Assembly: GCA_032173965.1 (NCBI GenBank)
Contig: CM063284.1
Location: forward strand, 104,222,410-104,286,409
DNA: 64,000 bases
Origin: Sitta carolinensis
Lineage: Eukaryota > Chordata > Aves > Passeriformes > Sittidae
Direction: 5' to 3'
Part shown: positions 30,501 to 41,800 of the stretch, one piece after another
How the letters are laid out: each line of letters opens with the position of its first letter
Position numbering within the stretch: the first letter of the stretch is position 1
Made by a program: the position numbers and the translations under genes
The notes under the pieces: generated by a model
Told to the model about the DNA's origin: nothing
Databases searched by the model: none
Seen by the model: only the letters and a program-made list of their open reading frames with translations

Positions 30501-31550
30501 GGGAACAAGTAGCTAGTGGGGACGATGAAGGGATTTAATGTAGAATCAAGGCAGTGAGGTGAAGAAGAAGATACTGATGAACTATTGCAGAGAAAAGCCT
30601 GGGATCCTCTAGACTTGTCCAGATCTTCTTCTGGTGGTTACACCCATAAAGGGGACAGCGTTAGCAGAGCAGGAGAATCTGGAAAGTTCTCAGTTGTGTT
30701 GCATGGCAAGTGTGAAAAGAAGCTATAGCAGAACTGAGAGGGTCAATATTTCTGTCAATGCAAATACACATAATAAAATGCACTAATCACTTTTATTGAA
30801 AGTTAAATTTACAGTGCAGAGGAAAATTCCATTTACAATTAAGTCACACTGCATTCCACCTATTAGTTCTCTAATACCGAACTTGTTCTGATGTAATATT
30901 CAGCCACATTGATTGCTCATTTTTGTGTGAGAATGCTGTGACCAAAATGAAAGAAGACAAGCCCATTTAATTATGTAATACTGCTTAATTTAGAAACAAA
31001 AAGTTGGATTTTAGAGCTGCATTGTTTATATCTACTGAAATGCTTCATGAGGTCATGTTCTTAATTTAGTTTAATTCTCATTTTCTTAAAGAAGATAATA
31101 AAAAAGTAACACTGGCAGCAGAGCAAAGAAAATACATTTCTATTTAAATGTAACTCGTATGATTTTAGAGAGTCTTGATAGACTGTCTGTCATCAAACTG
31201 AAATATTTATATTAATTTATATTACAGGAACTGTGGCTTGGCATTAAAAAAAGAAACCAATAAAATGTTCATATTCTTGTACCATAGCAAAGGTCAATAC
31301 AGGGACTGGTCTTTCATAGTTTCTGGTTCATGACACAATTTTTTTTCCTCTCCTTGTAAATCTGATTTAACTAAGGAAAAAAAATCCTAGAAATAATTTT
31401 GAAGTGGAATGCTGATTTTGTGTGAAATTTAGTGAGGATATTTTAAAGGGAGAACTCTGTATCTCCTTTAGTGTGAAGCTGCCGTCATCATGTCTTTGCA
31501 CAGAGATAGTACAGGGTATCAGTATCTGTCTCTGTCTCTCTCCCTCTTCG
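27521..31550. other. Intergenic spacer upstream of MYOM1
   Basis: AT-rich. One unusually long frame on the + strand (28055-28621, 188 codons) has no recognised product. Otherwise I see no repeats or genes. Confidence 0.5.
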
Positions 31551-31553
31551 ATG

Positions 31554-31611
31554 CTATATTTATAGCATCCCCCTGGCCATAAAAGGTCTGGACTGGGGCT
31601 CTGACATTCCA
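31554..31611 (+). promoter_or_regulatory. MYOM1: Proposed MYOM1 muscle promoter (MEF2, CArG/TATA, MCAT)
   Basis: Within 58 nt lie three motifs. CTATATTTATAG (31554-31565) contains a 9/10 match to the MEF2 core. CCATAAAAGG (31577-31586) is a perfect SRF CArG box that also serves as a TATA-like element. CATTCCA (31605-31611) is a TEAD/MCAT motif. They sit upstream of an ATG-free stretch ending in a strong donor at 31768. MEF2, SRF and TEAD are the standard regulators of striated-muscle genes, and the next + strand gene is the M-band gene MYOM1. The assignment is inference from motif clustering and position. Confidence 0.55.
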
Positions 31612-31767
31612 CTGACTGCAGGCATTATTTTTGTTCTGGACCTTGAAGTCCAGTCCTCACCCCTCGTCCTAACTACCTCTTTCTTTGCTGGCTTCATTGT
31701 TGCTGTATTTTTGTGCTATTCATCCACTTGGGAGCTCTTCCATTTGCTGCCATTCATTAGGATCCCG
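31610..31767 (+). other. MYOM1: Proposed MYOM1 non-coding exon 1
   Basis: If the CATAAAAG element acts as TATA box, transcription starts near 31605-31615. From there to 31767 there is no ATG, and the segment ends GATCCCG before GTAAGTG, a strong donor. Joined to 35318 it would give an uninterrupted leader of about 220 nt. The start coordinate is approximate. Confidence 0.5.
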
Positions 31768-33734
31768 GTAAGTGTTTTTTTAATGCCAGAAGGTTTTATA
31801 TGTTCAATTATTTTTAATCTGAATCTGTAATGCCAAGTTCATAGTAGCTCCCCTTATTCTTCTTAGCTCAGCAGTTGAGGGATTTGTAGACATGAATTGA
31901 AGACATCTGAAGGTTCAGCTGTCAAACAAAAGAAAGTGGTGCAGGGGCTCTTTTATTTTCACTCAGATATTTTTGCATATTATCACAGTTGTCTCAAATG
32001 AAGCATGGGTTACTGAGATTCAGGAGGAGTTTTTCATTTGATCTCCTGTGGGCTTAGAGAATGCTTAAATAACATAAATATTTTCTTATTGCATAGGACA
32101 TTATCTTTTCTCTGCTTACAAGATTTTTTTTTAATATATTTCACAATTTTCATTGATTGATGGAGTAGATCTTTAAAGAATTATACAGACTGATAAAGAC
32201 CACAGGAGGTAATGCTGGCAGAATCACTTCCTTTAATGTGTAGCTATGAACTATGGACAAGTACAGAACTGTCTGTCTGCTCAGCAGTAATTTTAAATAC
32301 TCAGTTCAATGGCTGCTAAAATATAGATCCAAAACCTGCGGATTCATCTAACTATGGCCACTAATATTTTTAGGCCAAGGTCTGAAGTGCTATACTGATC
32401 TTAAGAGGTAGTGTTGCCCTTACACTGGAGGGGGCTGGTTAGTGCATGTAAGTGAGTGAGGTAGCATAGATAAGAGATGAGAGTCAATCTGATAATCAGG
32501 CAGTGCTCCAGACAGGAGGAAAGTCCTCGGAAGTTTCTGAGTTGTCATCTCTGATAGCATCACACTACTGTATCTGATCAGACTAATGTAACCAACTTAT
32601 CCTGGCCTGTGAGCAATCCATGATGTTTCAGAGGAAATAAAAGACTCATAGTGTGATAAAATATCTATAAAAGGAGTTTCCTTTTACGTGATGTGAGTCA
32701 GTGTTGGTCTTTGATTTGAACCCTGAGACCTGTCTTTGTGCTCAGTGCCTGCTTTGCTATCACAGCCCTTACTCCTGTCACAGACTTTTACTCCTGAGGA
32801 CAGTGAGATCCAGACCTGTCATGTTTGGAAGAAAAGTGTTTCCTTTGTACATTTTAACTTGTTCTTTTGGTATGATAAAATGTAAATGAAATGCCTTGTT
32901 TAACTTCTTGATGGGCAACACATACAGTGCTTCATACTTGTGGATCACCTTCTGTACTTTGAAGCCTGGAGGGCTGTGGGAATGCCTGAGCTGAATGCCT
33001 GTTAGCATTGTGGCTGCTGAATGAATGATGAAGCCACCCAACACTTCAAATAAAGCCGGTGAAGACAAACCATAATAGTCTGCAGAAGGAAAACAGCTCT
33101 TTCTCATGTTCCTTCCCTTTCTGTGTGCAAGACAGTATTCTTCTGTATGCCTTAACCTTCCTAGGCAGTGATCACAATGACTTAACAAATCCTAAACCCA
33201 GCTCTGCAGAGCTGGAAGAGGGAGGCAGTGGAGAAAAATGAAGAAAAAAATCCACTGAAACTAGGGAAATTAAGAGGAACTACATACTACCGGTAGGTAA
33301 GAAAGTGAAATAAGTAACAACACAAAATACTGACTGGTATTAGAAACAAGGATGCTAGACAGAATAATTGCATTCTTTTAGACTGACATGTAAAAATAGC
33401 CAGCATGATGAATAAGGGAATTAAAAAGGAACATCAGCGTTTGCCATAGAGACCAATGGGCTAACACTTTTTCCCATTTCTCCTTTTTCCTCAGGTAAAA
33501 ATAAATTAAATGTATAATCTGGTCTCCTTGAAGTCACAGTTTTGCTGTGGTCAGGATATCAGCAATTTCTTTTACATAAAAAGTTTCTGAATAAGTTTCT
33601 TCCTTGTTGACTTCCTGCAACTAAATGATAAATTCAGTTATCCCACAAAGAGCATCTTCCTTTTGAGATCCCTGAAATATAAGAAAATTTTCTTCTTTTT
33701 TTTCCCCCCTTGGGTTTGGGTTTGGTTTGTTATT

Positions 33735-33767
33735 TTTTGGTGTGTGTGTGTGGTTGTGTGTGTGTTC
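33735..33767. repeat. TG-rich microsatellite
   Basis: Interrupted (TG)n tract. Confidence 0.85.
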
Positions 33768-33911
33768 ATAATTTGCCTTGGCTAGGGTGAATACCTCAGC
33801 AGCTATCAAAGAGAATAGTTTAAAATTTGTTGACTTGCTATCAGAACCAAATATGAAAGGAAAAGCCAAGGACCGTAATCTAGGGAGCATAAAGACCAGG
33901 GAAAAAAAAAA

Positions 33912-34015
33912 AAATCACAGAATCACAGAATATTCTGAACTGGAAGGCACCCACAAGGATCATCAAAGACCAACTCCTGACCCTGTTCAGGACAACTCAA
34001 ATCGGATATCTCGAC
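33912..34015 (-). repeat. CR1 LINE 3' fragment
   Basis: The + strand reads atcacagaatcacagaatat then gaactggaaggcacccacaa, the inverse of a CR1 3' end. Confidence 0.82.
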
Positions 34016-34411
34016 TTCCATGAAGTCATCTTTGCCTTCCAGTTCTGTAATTGTATTTTATGTCCAAGCATTAAATTGTTTTTAATTAATATGAAGAAAA
34101 CACAAAGAACGATTTTCCTACTGTTGTGACTGATACCAAAAAATCCCCAAAACAATAACAAATACCTCTCACCCTTGTTTTTGGATTTTCTTTAAATCCT
34201 GGTTAACATTTCTTTATTGTAGCTCATTTCTATCACTAATCATGGAGCTTTTCAGGAGCAATCCTAGTAGCCATATGAGCCTAGATGAAGGAGAAAGAAA
34301 GCTTATCACATGGATTTCTTGAGACAAGCTTGCATGTCAAAGTAGAAAAAGTCATTTGTAACAACAACGAAATAAAAAAGCAAAATAATGACTGAACTGT
34401 TGGTTTTAAAA

Positions 34412-34437
34412 CAAGCAAACAAACAAACAAACAAACG
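34412..34437. repeat. (AAAC)n microsatellite
   Basis: Tandem caaa units ending in a diverged cgaaa. Confidence 0.9.
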
Positions 34438-35317
34438 AAATTCGTTCTGCACTCAACTTTCATCCCACTTTGAGAGGGGAACTACCGCTCACCTGGTCAA
34501 AGTTAGCACTACAAGTGACTACAAGACAATCAACTGATGACGTGAAAGCTAAAACTTAAACAGGCCTATCGTCTGGAGGACGGGTCTTGGCAATCTTGAA
34601 AACAATATTTAGGTTGAAAGTAAAGGACTTGGGTTGAGGAGCATGATATTATTTTACTCATTGCATACAGACTGTATCCCTGATTAATCTGTTAAGGTAT
34701 AATGCACAATAAGCCCTTTTAAATTGAAACCTGGTATCACGTACAAAACAATCACTGTAATGCACATCTAGAGAAAAACTGACATCCTTCTCCATCTTAG
34801 TATTTTAATTCACTGTTGTAATAATACATGGAACATTAAATTAGTTATGAAAATTGTATTAAAAAAATAAATTAAATGTTCATATATTTTTGTTTCAGCT
34901 TTTGTAGCCTTGTTGGATTTGCTCATGCCTTTAAAAATAATGTATTACTTTATTATCTCTATTGTAATTGAACAAATTATTCATATTATCGCTGGAGCCA
35001 GGCATACAGAGTTTCATTAGTTTGCAGTAATAAGTGAGCACATAAAATTCGAATAGCTTGCAGTAGCAGGGAGCCAACTACGAATGAACAGACACAACAT
35101 GGCATTTCTGGCCATGATGGGTGACATGTGAGCATCTTGAAACCTGAATGTGAACCTGTCTGAAAGCGTAAATCACATAATAAAAAGAACTCTAAATTCA
35201 TCACACTGCATTTTTCAAGTTCAGTGTTAGTTTGTGTGAAGTCGGATACTATTATTTGTATGCTAACTCAGGAGTTTCCTTGACAATAGTCTTTATGTTT
35301 GACATGTTCTTTTTCAG

Positions 35318-35836
35318 ACATTATCCTGTTTATTTGCACTCACAAAAGTGCAGTGAAACCCAGAATTCGAAGGCACCCATGATGTCTTTACCGTTCTACC
35401 AAAGACACCACGAGCACTACGACCGTGCCTACCGCCACAAAGCGCTGTCATCCACTGTGAGCCAGTACCAGAAGGAGACAAAGAGCCAATCCGCCGTCTA
35501 TGCTCAGGGATCTGCAGCTTACGCCAGGGGCTCCGCAGCCTATCGCCACTCATCTGCAGCAGCCTTCAGCCTTGACTCCTCAGCAGCCTACAGCCATGGC
35601 TCCTCAGCAGCCTACAGCCATGGCTCCTCAGCCCTCACCCTCGACCTCGAGTCGGCAGCCTACAGCTACGGATCCGCAGCCTACGACCGCGCTGCCGCGC
35701 ACAGCAAGAGGTCTGCCGCCTACAGCCTCGACTCTGAGTCCCTCAGCACCAGCTCAGCTGCCTACAGCCATGCATCTGAATCCATCAACAAGCTGGCTGC
35801 AGCCTACAGGCTGGGATCTGAAGCCTACGGTTTTGG
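35318..35836 (+). CDS. MYOM1: MYOM1 first coding exon: SAAY-repeat head
   Basis: The acceptor tctttttcag ends at 35317. A 61-64 nt leader lacks any ATG until the tandem in-frame ATGATG at 35379-35384. I use the second ATG (35382), because the orthologue starts MSLPFYQR and it has A at -3. The exon ends GGTTTTGG before GTAAGT. After the conserved start the head is a run of SAAY-type repeats rich in Ser, Ala, Tyr and Gly. Confidence 0.93.
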
Positions 35837-38800
35837 GTAAGTAAATCCATCTTTGAAACAGCATTCTGGTTAGAAAAATGTCCAGCCACTTTCAATTGAA
35901 AACAATGGCAAAACTCTCCTCCTTGTCCACACAAAGTTTCACTATAACTTGGCATTACTGTATTTTCCTGGTCTGGGGTTTTCCCTTGTGTTTGGCAATG
36001 GGAAGGACTGTGGTCAGCTTAGTTGAACTAATCCATCTGTGAAGGTTGGGCTGTCATAAGAATAGCACTGGCGATGCTGATGTGGCTGAATGGTGACATA
36101 TTCACACTCCAAACTGGTTAGGCATGGGCTACCCCTCCTTCCAACTAGTTTCACCATATTAATACAGCTGAATTTAATATGAAGAGTTGTGGTAGCTTTT
36201 TGGATTGAGCTGTCTCTTACCTGGCCAAGTTGAAGCAGTAAAAGAACTCAAAGCTCTTTATGCAAGTTTGAGTCCATGTGTCCATATATGATTAATTCTT
36301 CTTTAGCCTAATAGTTTAACTTTTGTGCTGAGTGATTCAAGAAATTGAAATTTTCACACTGAATATTGGTTGAAGCATACTATTTCCAAAGTAGAAATAA
36401 CCTGAAGTGTCCATCTTACATGATAAGCTATGCTTAGCTCTCACAGGTTTTTTTTAAAAATTAAGATTAAAAAATTACTCAAGCAATTGCATTAGTAGAA
36501 CATTTTTTATGTAATAGCCTCATATTATTTATATGTATATGTCTCAGAGATTTACAGAAATTAGGGAAGTATTTATGTAAGATTAGAGCAGCTGTTAGCA
36601 ATAGAGGAAATAATAAACAAATTATAGCTCAAAACATCTGCTTGCTGTTATATTAACATAAGAGTATCAGTAGCAGAACTGATCAAAACTTGTTCACCAG
36701 AAAATTTAAATTTTGAAAACTAAACATCCTCCCAGGATTGCAGGTAATGGTGAAATCTCGGCCAAAACCTGTGAGAGAAAGACTACATGTACCACAGTAA
36801 ACAACACCTTGTGATTTCAGCCTTCACTGAAATCTTGGCTTTCAGGAAGCTGAGAATCCAATGTCAATTTTCCAGAGTTTGTTCAGGAATTTGAACCTCA
36901 GGCTGTTACAGTCAAGGTGAATGACTTAACTCCTTACTACAAGAAAGACATTGAGTGGCTGGAATGTGCCCAAAGAAGGGCAACAAACCTGATTAAGGTT
37001 CTGGAGCACGAGTCTTATGAGGAGAAGCTGAGGGAAATACAGTTATTTAGCCTGGAGAAAGGGACACTCAGGGGAGGCCTTATCATTCTCTACAACTGTC
37101 TGAGAACGTGACCAGGCAAGGGTTGGTCTCTTCTCACAGGTAACAAGACAGGATGAGAGGAAATATCCTTCCTCAAGCTGCACTTGAGGAGTTTGGGTAT
37201 TAGGAAGCATTTCTTCACTGAAAGAAAAGGTGGTTAGGTATTGGAATGGGCTGAGAAGGGAAATGGTGGAATCATTGTTCTTGGAAGTGTTCAAAAATGT
37301 ATGGCACTCAAGGACATGGTTTAAAGGTGGGATTCGCAGTGCTGGGTTACTGATTGAACCTGATGATCTTAGAGGTCTTAGTGGTTCTGTGATTCTATAG
37401 CTGAGTTTTGGGCTGGGTTGTATCCGGGCTTTGCTGTTGAAACAATTTTACTTATGCAGATAATTAACCCTGAGTAAAGCAGTGGGAATTTAATTTATGA
37501 TCTACTGGTAAAGGGAAGAAAACTGGAGGTGGTGGGACTGAGGGTTATGCACCCAAGTGGAGCTGAGTAGGGGAAGATATCCCAAATTTCTGCAGCAATG
37601 CAGCTGTGCCTGCACTGTGTTGCTGACCTTAACCCAAAGCTTGCTTCTCCTTTAAGAAAAGGTTCTCATTAAAAATAAAAATGTCAAGTTGTAAAAAGTG
37701 ATTGTTAAAAAACCCTGTTTCGAGTCCCAGTTACAAGCACTTTAGCTGTCATATGAGTTTCTTCTGAAACCTGTATGTTCTTACTAAGAAGAACTGTAAT
37801 GTCAACAGTGTAATATTGAAGGAAATGAAGTTTTTGGTTTAAAATAGCATGTTTCATTCAGAATAATATTTCTGAATGAAAATCTCAGAACTTAACTTGG
37901 GTTTATGGTAGTATAGCCTCTATACTGGTATTTATTTCTTTTTTGCAACCCATATTTCTGCAATTTTCAAGAGGTAAAGTGGAAAAAACAATGCAATTCT
38001 ACAGTTAAATGTAGTTCAAATTTGGAGGAATTCTTGCTAAATTTGTACTGTCTTTCCTAGATAACGCAAAACACTTTAATGGGTAATGTAGAGACAAAAA
38101 GCATTACTCAAATAAATTAGGAAAATTAAGGACTTTCTGTTTTCATCCATCTGAAGAGAATTGTGTAGGGAAAAAAATAAAGAGGCTTCAAATCCTTCAA
38201 ATTTTCTAGAAGTAGAGAAGGCCTTGAATTGAAATGATGTATCTAAATGACCTCAACAGTAGTGTTTGCTTGAAACCAGAATGGATGCACAAATCCAAAT
38301 CCAGCTAAATTTTTCAGCTAACAATTGATGATCGCATATCAGTGAATATTACCCTCAAATATAGACTTATGCATAATGGATATAGATTTGCAGATGAACA
38401 CCATTAAGTCCAACAGGAAAACTCAAATACTAAGTTTTTATTTCACTTCTTAATTTTCTCTAAAATATCTTCTTGTAAACTTATTGTTATTGCAAAATTT
38501 AAGTCTCATCCTTTTTTGTAGTGACAGTACAGGAAAATGTTCATGAAGCAAGTGTTGACATGCAGTTAGTGCTATGTGAGGAATTTATCATGGGGAAAGC
38601 AGTGGAGAAGGACTAGGAACTACGTGACCTGCAAGACCTTGACCTGGACCCAGTTCTTTAACATTGAAGCCTCACTTGAGAGGAAAACATTCCCAGAGTG
38701 TGAACACAGGCAGTTTGAAGGAGCAATAACTTGATTTTTCAGGAGGGCGAAGAATATCCCATACAAATGGCTCTTCACCGCATTTTAAGTCTTCTTCACA

Positions 38801-41800
38801 CCACCCCTTGAGGAAGTACAAGGAGAGAAATGAGAACTGGCAAAAATTAAGAGCAAGTATGGAAGCTTGCAGCTCTGCTAGTTGCAGTTGGCCAAAGGTG
38901 CAAACCTCTGTGCTCCCAAAAGAAAGGGTGTCTAACCATGTAGAGGTTGCTTGCCTCTTCACACGCAACCCTTTCCACCAGCTCATGGGGCTGTCTCTAG
39001 CCAAGCACTTCTTCTCTGGCCTCAGCAGAGGCGGGAAAAGCGACATGTGCTGCTTCCCTTGAGGCTCTGTGTAGGAGAGGGATGTATGTCTCCCACAGGC
39101 CAATGTTGTGGCCACCCACCCTCTTCCCCATCCAGTCCTTGGGGGCTGCCAGCATGGGCAGGTTGGCTTCTGTGGGAAAACCTTCCACAGCAATGCTCCA
39201 TCAGAAGATGTTTTGAGTGTTTCTGAGAAGCTTTGGCAGAGTCAGATCTGCCAAAGCTGCTTATGGCACCACAGGGCTGTCAAGCAGGACTGCTGGATTA
39301 AACTCGTTTAACACTTTTTTTTTGTGGAAGAGCAGTGATTTGCCTTTGCTCAAACTTTCACTGCTTTTTCATGTGTTATTCTCCCGTCTAGCAGTATCAG
39401 ATAATCCTATTGTCTCACAGACAGATTGTCTGCCACCAAAAGGGCCAGACACCTTCTTAGAGAGAAAACAGAAGTTACTGGTGTGGCTCAGGAATTTGCA
39501 TGCATTTTGCAGGTCAGGCAAAACAGCAAAGAGGATGTTGTGTAGTTCAGGTGTACCAAGGAAAGAGAGGAGAGATGCTTTTCTAACTCGCAATTAATTA
39601 GGCTACCAGTGAGAGCCAGTGCTCTTCTGAGCAACTTTGTAACCAGGATCAGGACAAAGCTGAGTAAATAATGCACTTCCAGAAACATAAGACCATGATC
39701 TTGGCACTGCTCATCCTTTGGTTTATTATAGGTGAGGGTTAAGAAGCTGGCTTCCAGATGTCACACCCAAGCGTGGAATGGTTTTAATGAGACCTGCTCT
39801 GTGGAAACAATTCCCCTTCAAATAAAACTGTTGTGGAAGCTGTGTTAGGGAATATTGCCAGCAATATTGCTGGGCTTGTGACAAACCTGTCAGCAACTTA
39901 ACATTAATATAGTCACCAGAGAGCATTTATCATTTGTAGAGGCTGAATTTAAAGAGTTCTTTGCTGAAAATAATTTTTTTCCTTTCCTGTAACTGGGTTT
40001 GCCAATCCACTATCTCCTATTTACAGTAAGTGAAAATAATGCATATTAGGAAAGAAACAGCTGATAAAAAGAGAGCCTGGACAAGCCTCGTGGCTAACAG
40101 AGGTACAGCTTCTTCTCCAACAGGTACAGCTGGTGCAATAGTTTTGTATACCATCATCTCTTTCTGCTTAGGACAAGATACATGATTTTGTAGAGGTGTA
40201 AAAGAGCTTATATGTGCCTTTTCATGCAGGAGGAAATAACTAAAGAATAGGGTGTTGTGGTCTGCTTCCAGAACATATTTCTGCATCCGCTGGGTGCAGA
40301 CTCTCTTCATGCATTGTGGGAAACCTGTCCCTTCAGGCACAGAAACAAGGGAAATGCCAACATAATCTCTGTCTGAGAATAAGACATCAAAACAGAACAA
40401 AGCATCTGTTGGGGAGTTGCAGATGCCCTGCAGTGTTCGCTTTAGTTCCTCTGTAAGGCTAGAAGGAAAAGTTAATCTGTTTTTCACATCTCTACACGAC
40501 AATGCCTGTGCCTTTTACAACTCAGTGGCTCTAACAAAAAACTAGAAAAATGCTGGCATTTGATATTTTATCATGCTGTAAACCACCCTGAAGTAGGGAC
40601 AGTAGGCTTAGGTCACCAACCTTGATAAGCCAGTACAGATAATATCTGACCTGGAAAAAATATACGTATGCTGGCTGGGCATATCAAATGAGGCTGAAAG
40701 ATGTTAAAAGGTCATGGTACTGTTCCTCCCTATGAAACTAGAGAGCACTGATACCCTGCTCTTGCTCCTCTGGGGAGATTCTGTTCCACATATCAGGTAA
40801 AAGGTTGGAACGTTTTAAAATAAAGGGCAAGATTTTAGAATCTGGTTCAAGAAAGAGAGTCTTCCTTTGGGACACCTAAATAATAGTTTTAGGCAGGATT
40901 TTGTTTTTGTGTTGCACAGGAAGAAATAGGAAGAATATAGAAGAAGAAGTAAGAAATAAACCTCATTATAGAATAGTGTTTAATCTATTTTCTCAAGCAA
41001 AGACTTCCATTTGAATATATGTTTCTACCTAGCCTCCATCTAGGTCTGCCAGAACAGAAGAAGCAAATGGTAGAATTGAGAAAGGAGAAACATTTTCTGC
41101 TGCTTCAAATTTATCCATCTAATTTCTTGGTTTATGCAGTGCAATTCTAAAGAACATTTTGGAGTGACTCTAGGTATCCCTCCGAAAACACCATCTCATG
41201 AAGGTGAGATATTCAACTTCAAACATTCGGAGTGTTTGAGTAAAATAACAGCCTCCAAACAAACAGAACCTATAGCAATTTATTCTTGCCTTTTCAAACT
41301 ATTTTAGAGAGATATAAATGAAAGATAGGAAATCCCCACTACCATACAGGAGAGATATCAACAAAATGCCTAGCAGGAAGTGATGGGAACTGCTATATAT
41401 GTTTCCCATTAGTTCTCTGCATGAGTATGTAATCTGGACCTTAAATGAAAACTAAACTCACTGCAAGGCCCAATTCTCCTTTAGGAATAATGTGTTGATC
41501 TGGATTTAACAGTGCTGTAAATGCTTGAGCTGAGATTTTCACCACATTTATGAAAATAGAAACTTCTAGACATTTTAACATAAGTTCAATTTTAATTGTG
41601 ATCCTTCTTAATCTAGGAACAACCAGGAATCAAGTGGCCTCTTAACAGGTTCAGACTAAAGCTCTGAGGAAATCTAATGGCTGTCAAAGTTCCAGGTTTG
41701 ACCATTTTTAAATAGGACAGGAATAAAAGTCACCTGCTAAGTAAAGATCTGTAGCTCCTTACAGACTCTAGTTCAATTAAGAAAAATAATGAATATAGTT

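Larger units (their letters stand above)
31768..35317 (+). other. MYOM1: Proposed MYOM1 intron 1
   Basis: About 3.5 kb between the proposed leader exon and the first coding exon. It contains a TG-rich microsatellite, a CR1 fragment and an (AAAC)n repeat, with no other gene seen. Confidence 0.5.

Noticed and set aside
31367..31612. 81-codon minus-strand frame over the proposed MYOM1 promoter
   Set aside because: No recognisable product; the motif cluster on the same DNA explains the sequence better.
32778..33188. 136-codon minus-strand frame
   Set aside because: No motif, no splice signals and no retrocopy hallmarks; compatible with chance.
36917..37111. Open frame with [18 protein letters not shown] start
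   Set aside because: This is residual sequence of the CR1 element at 36915-37400, not a host gene.
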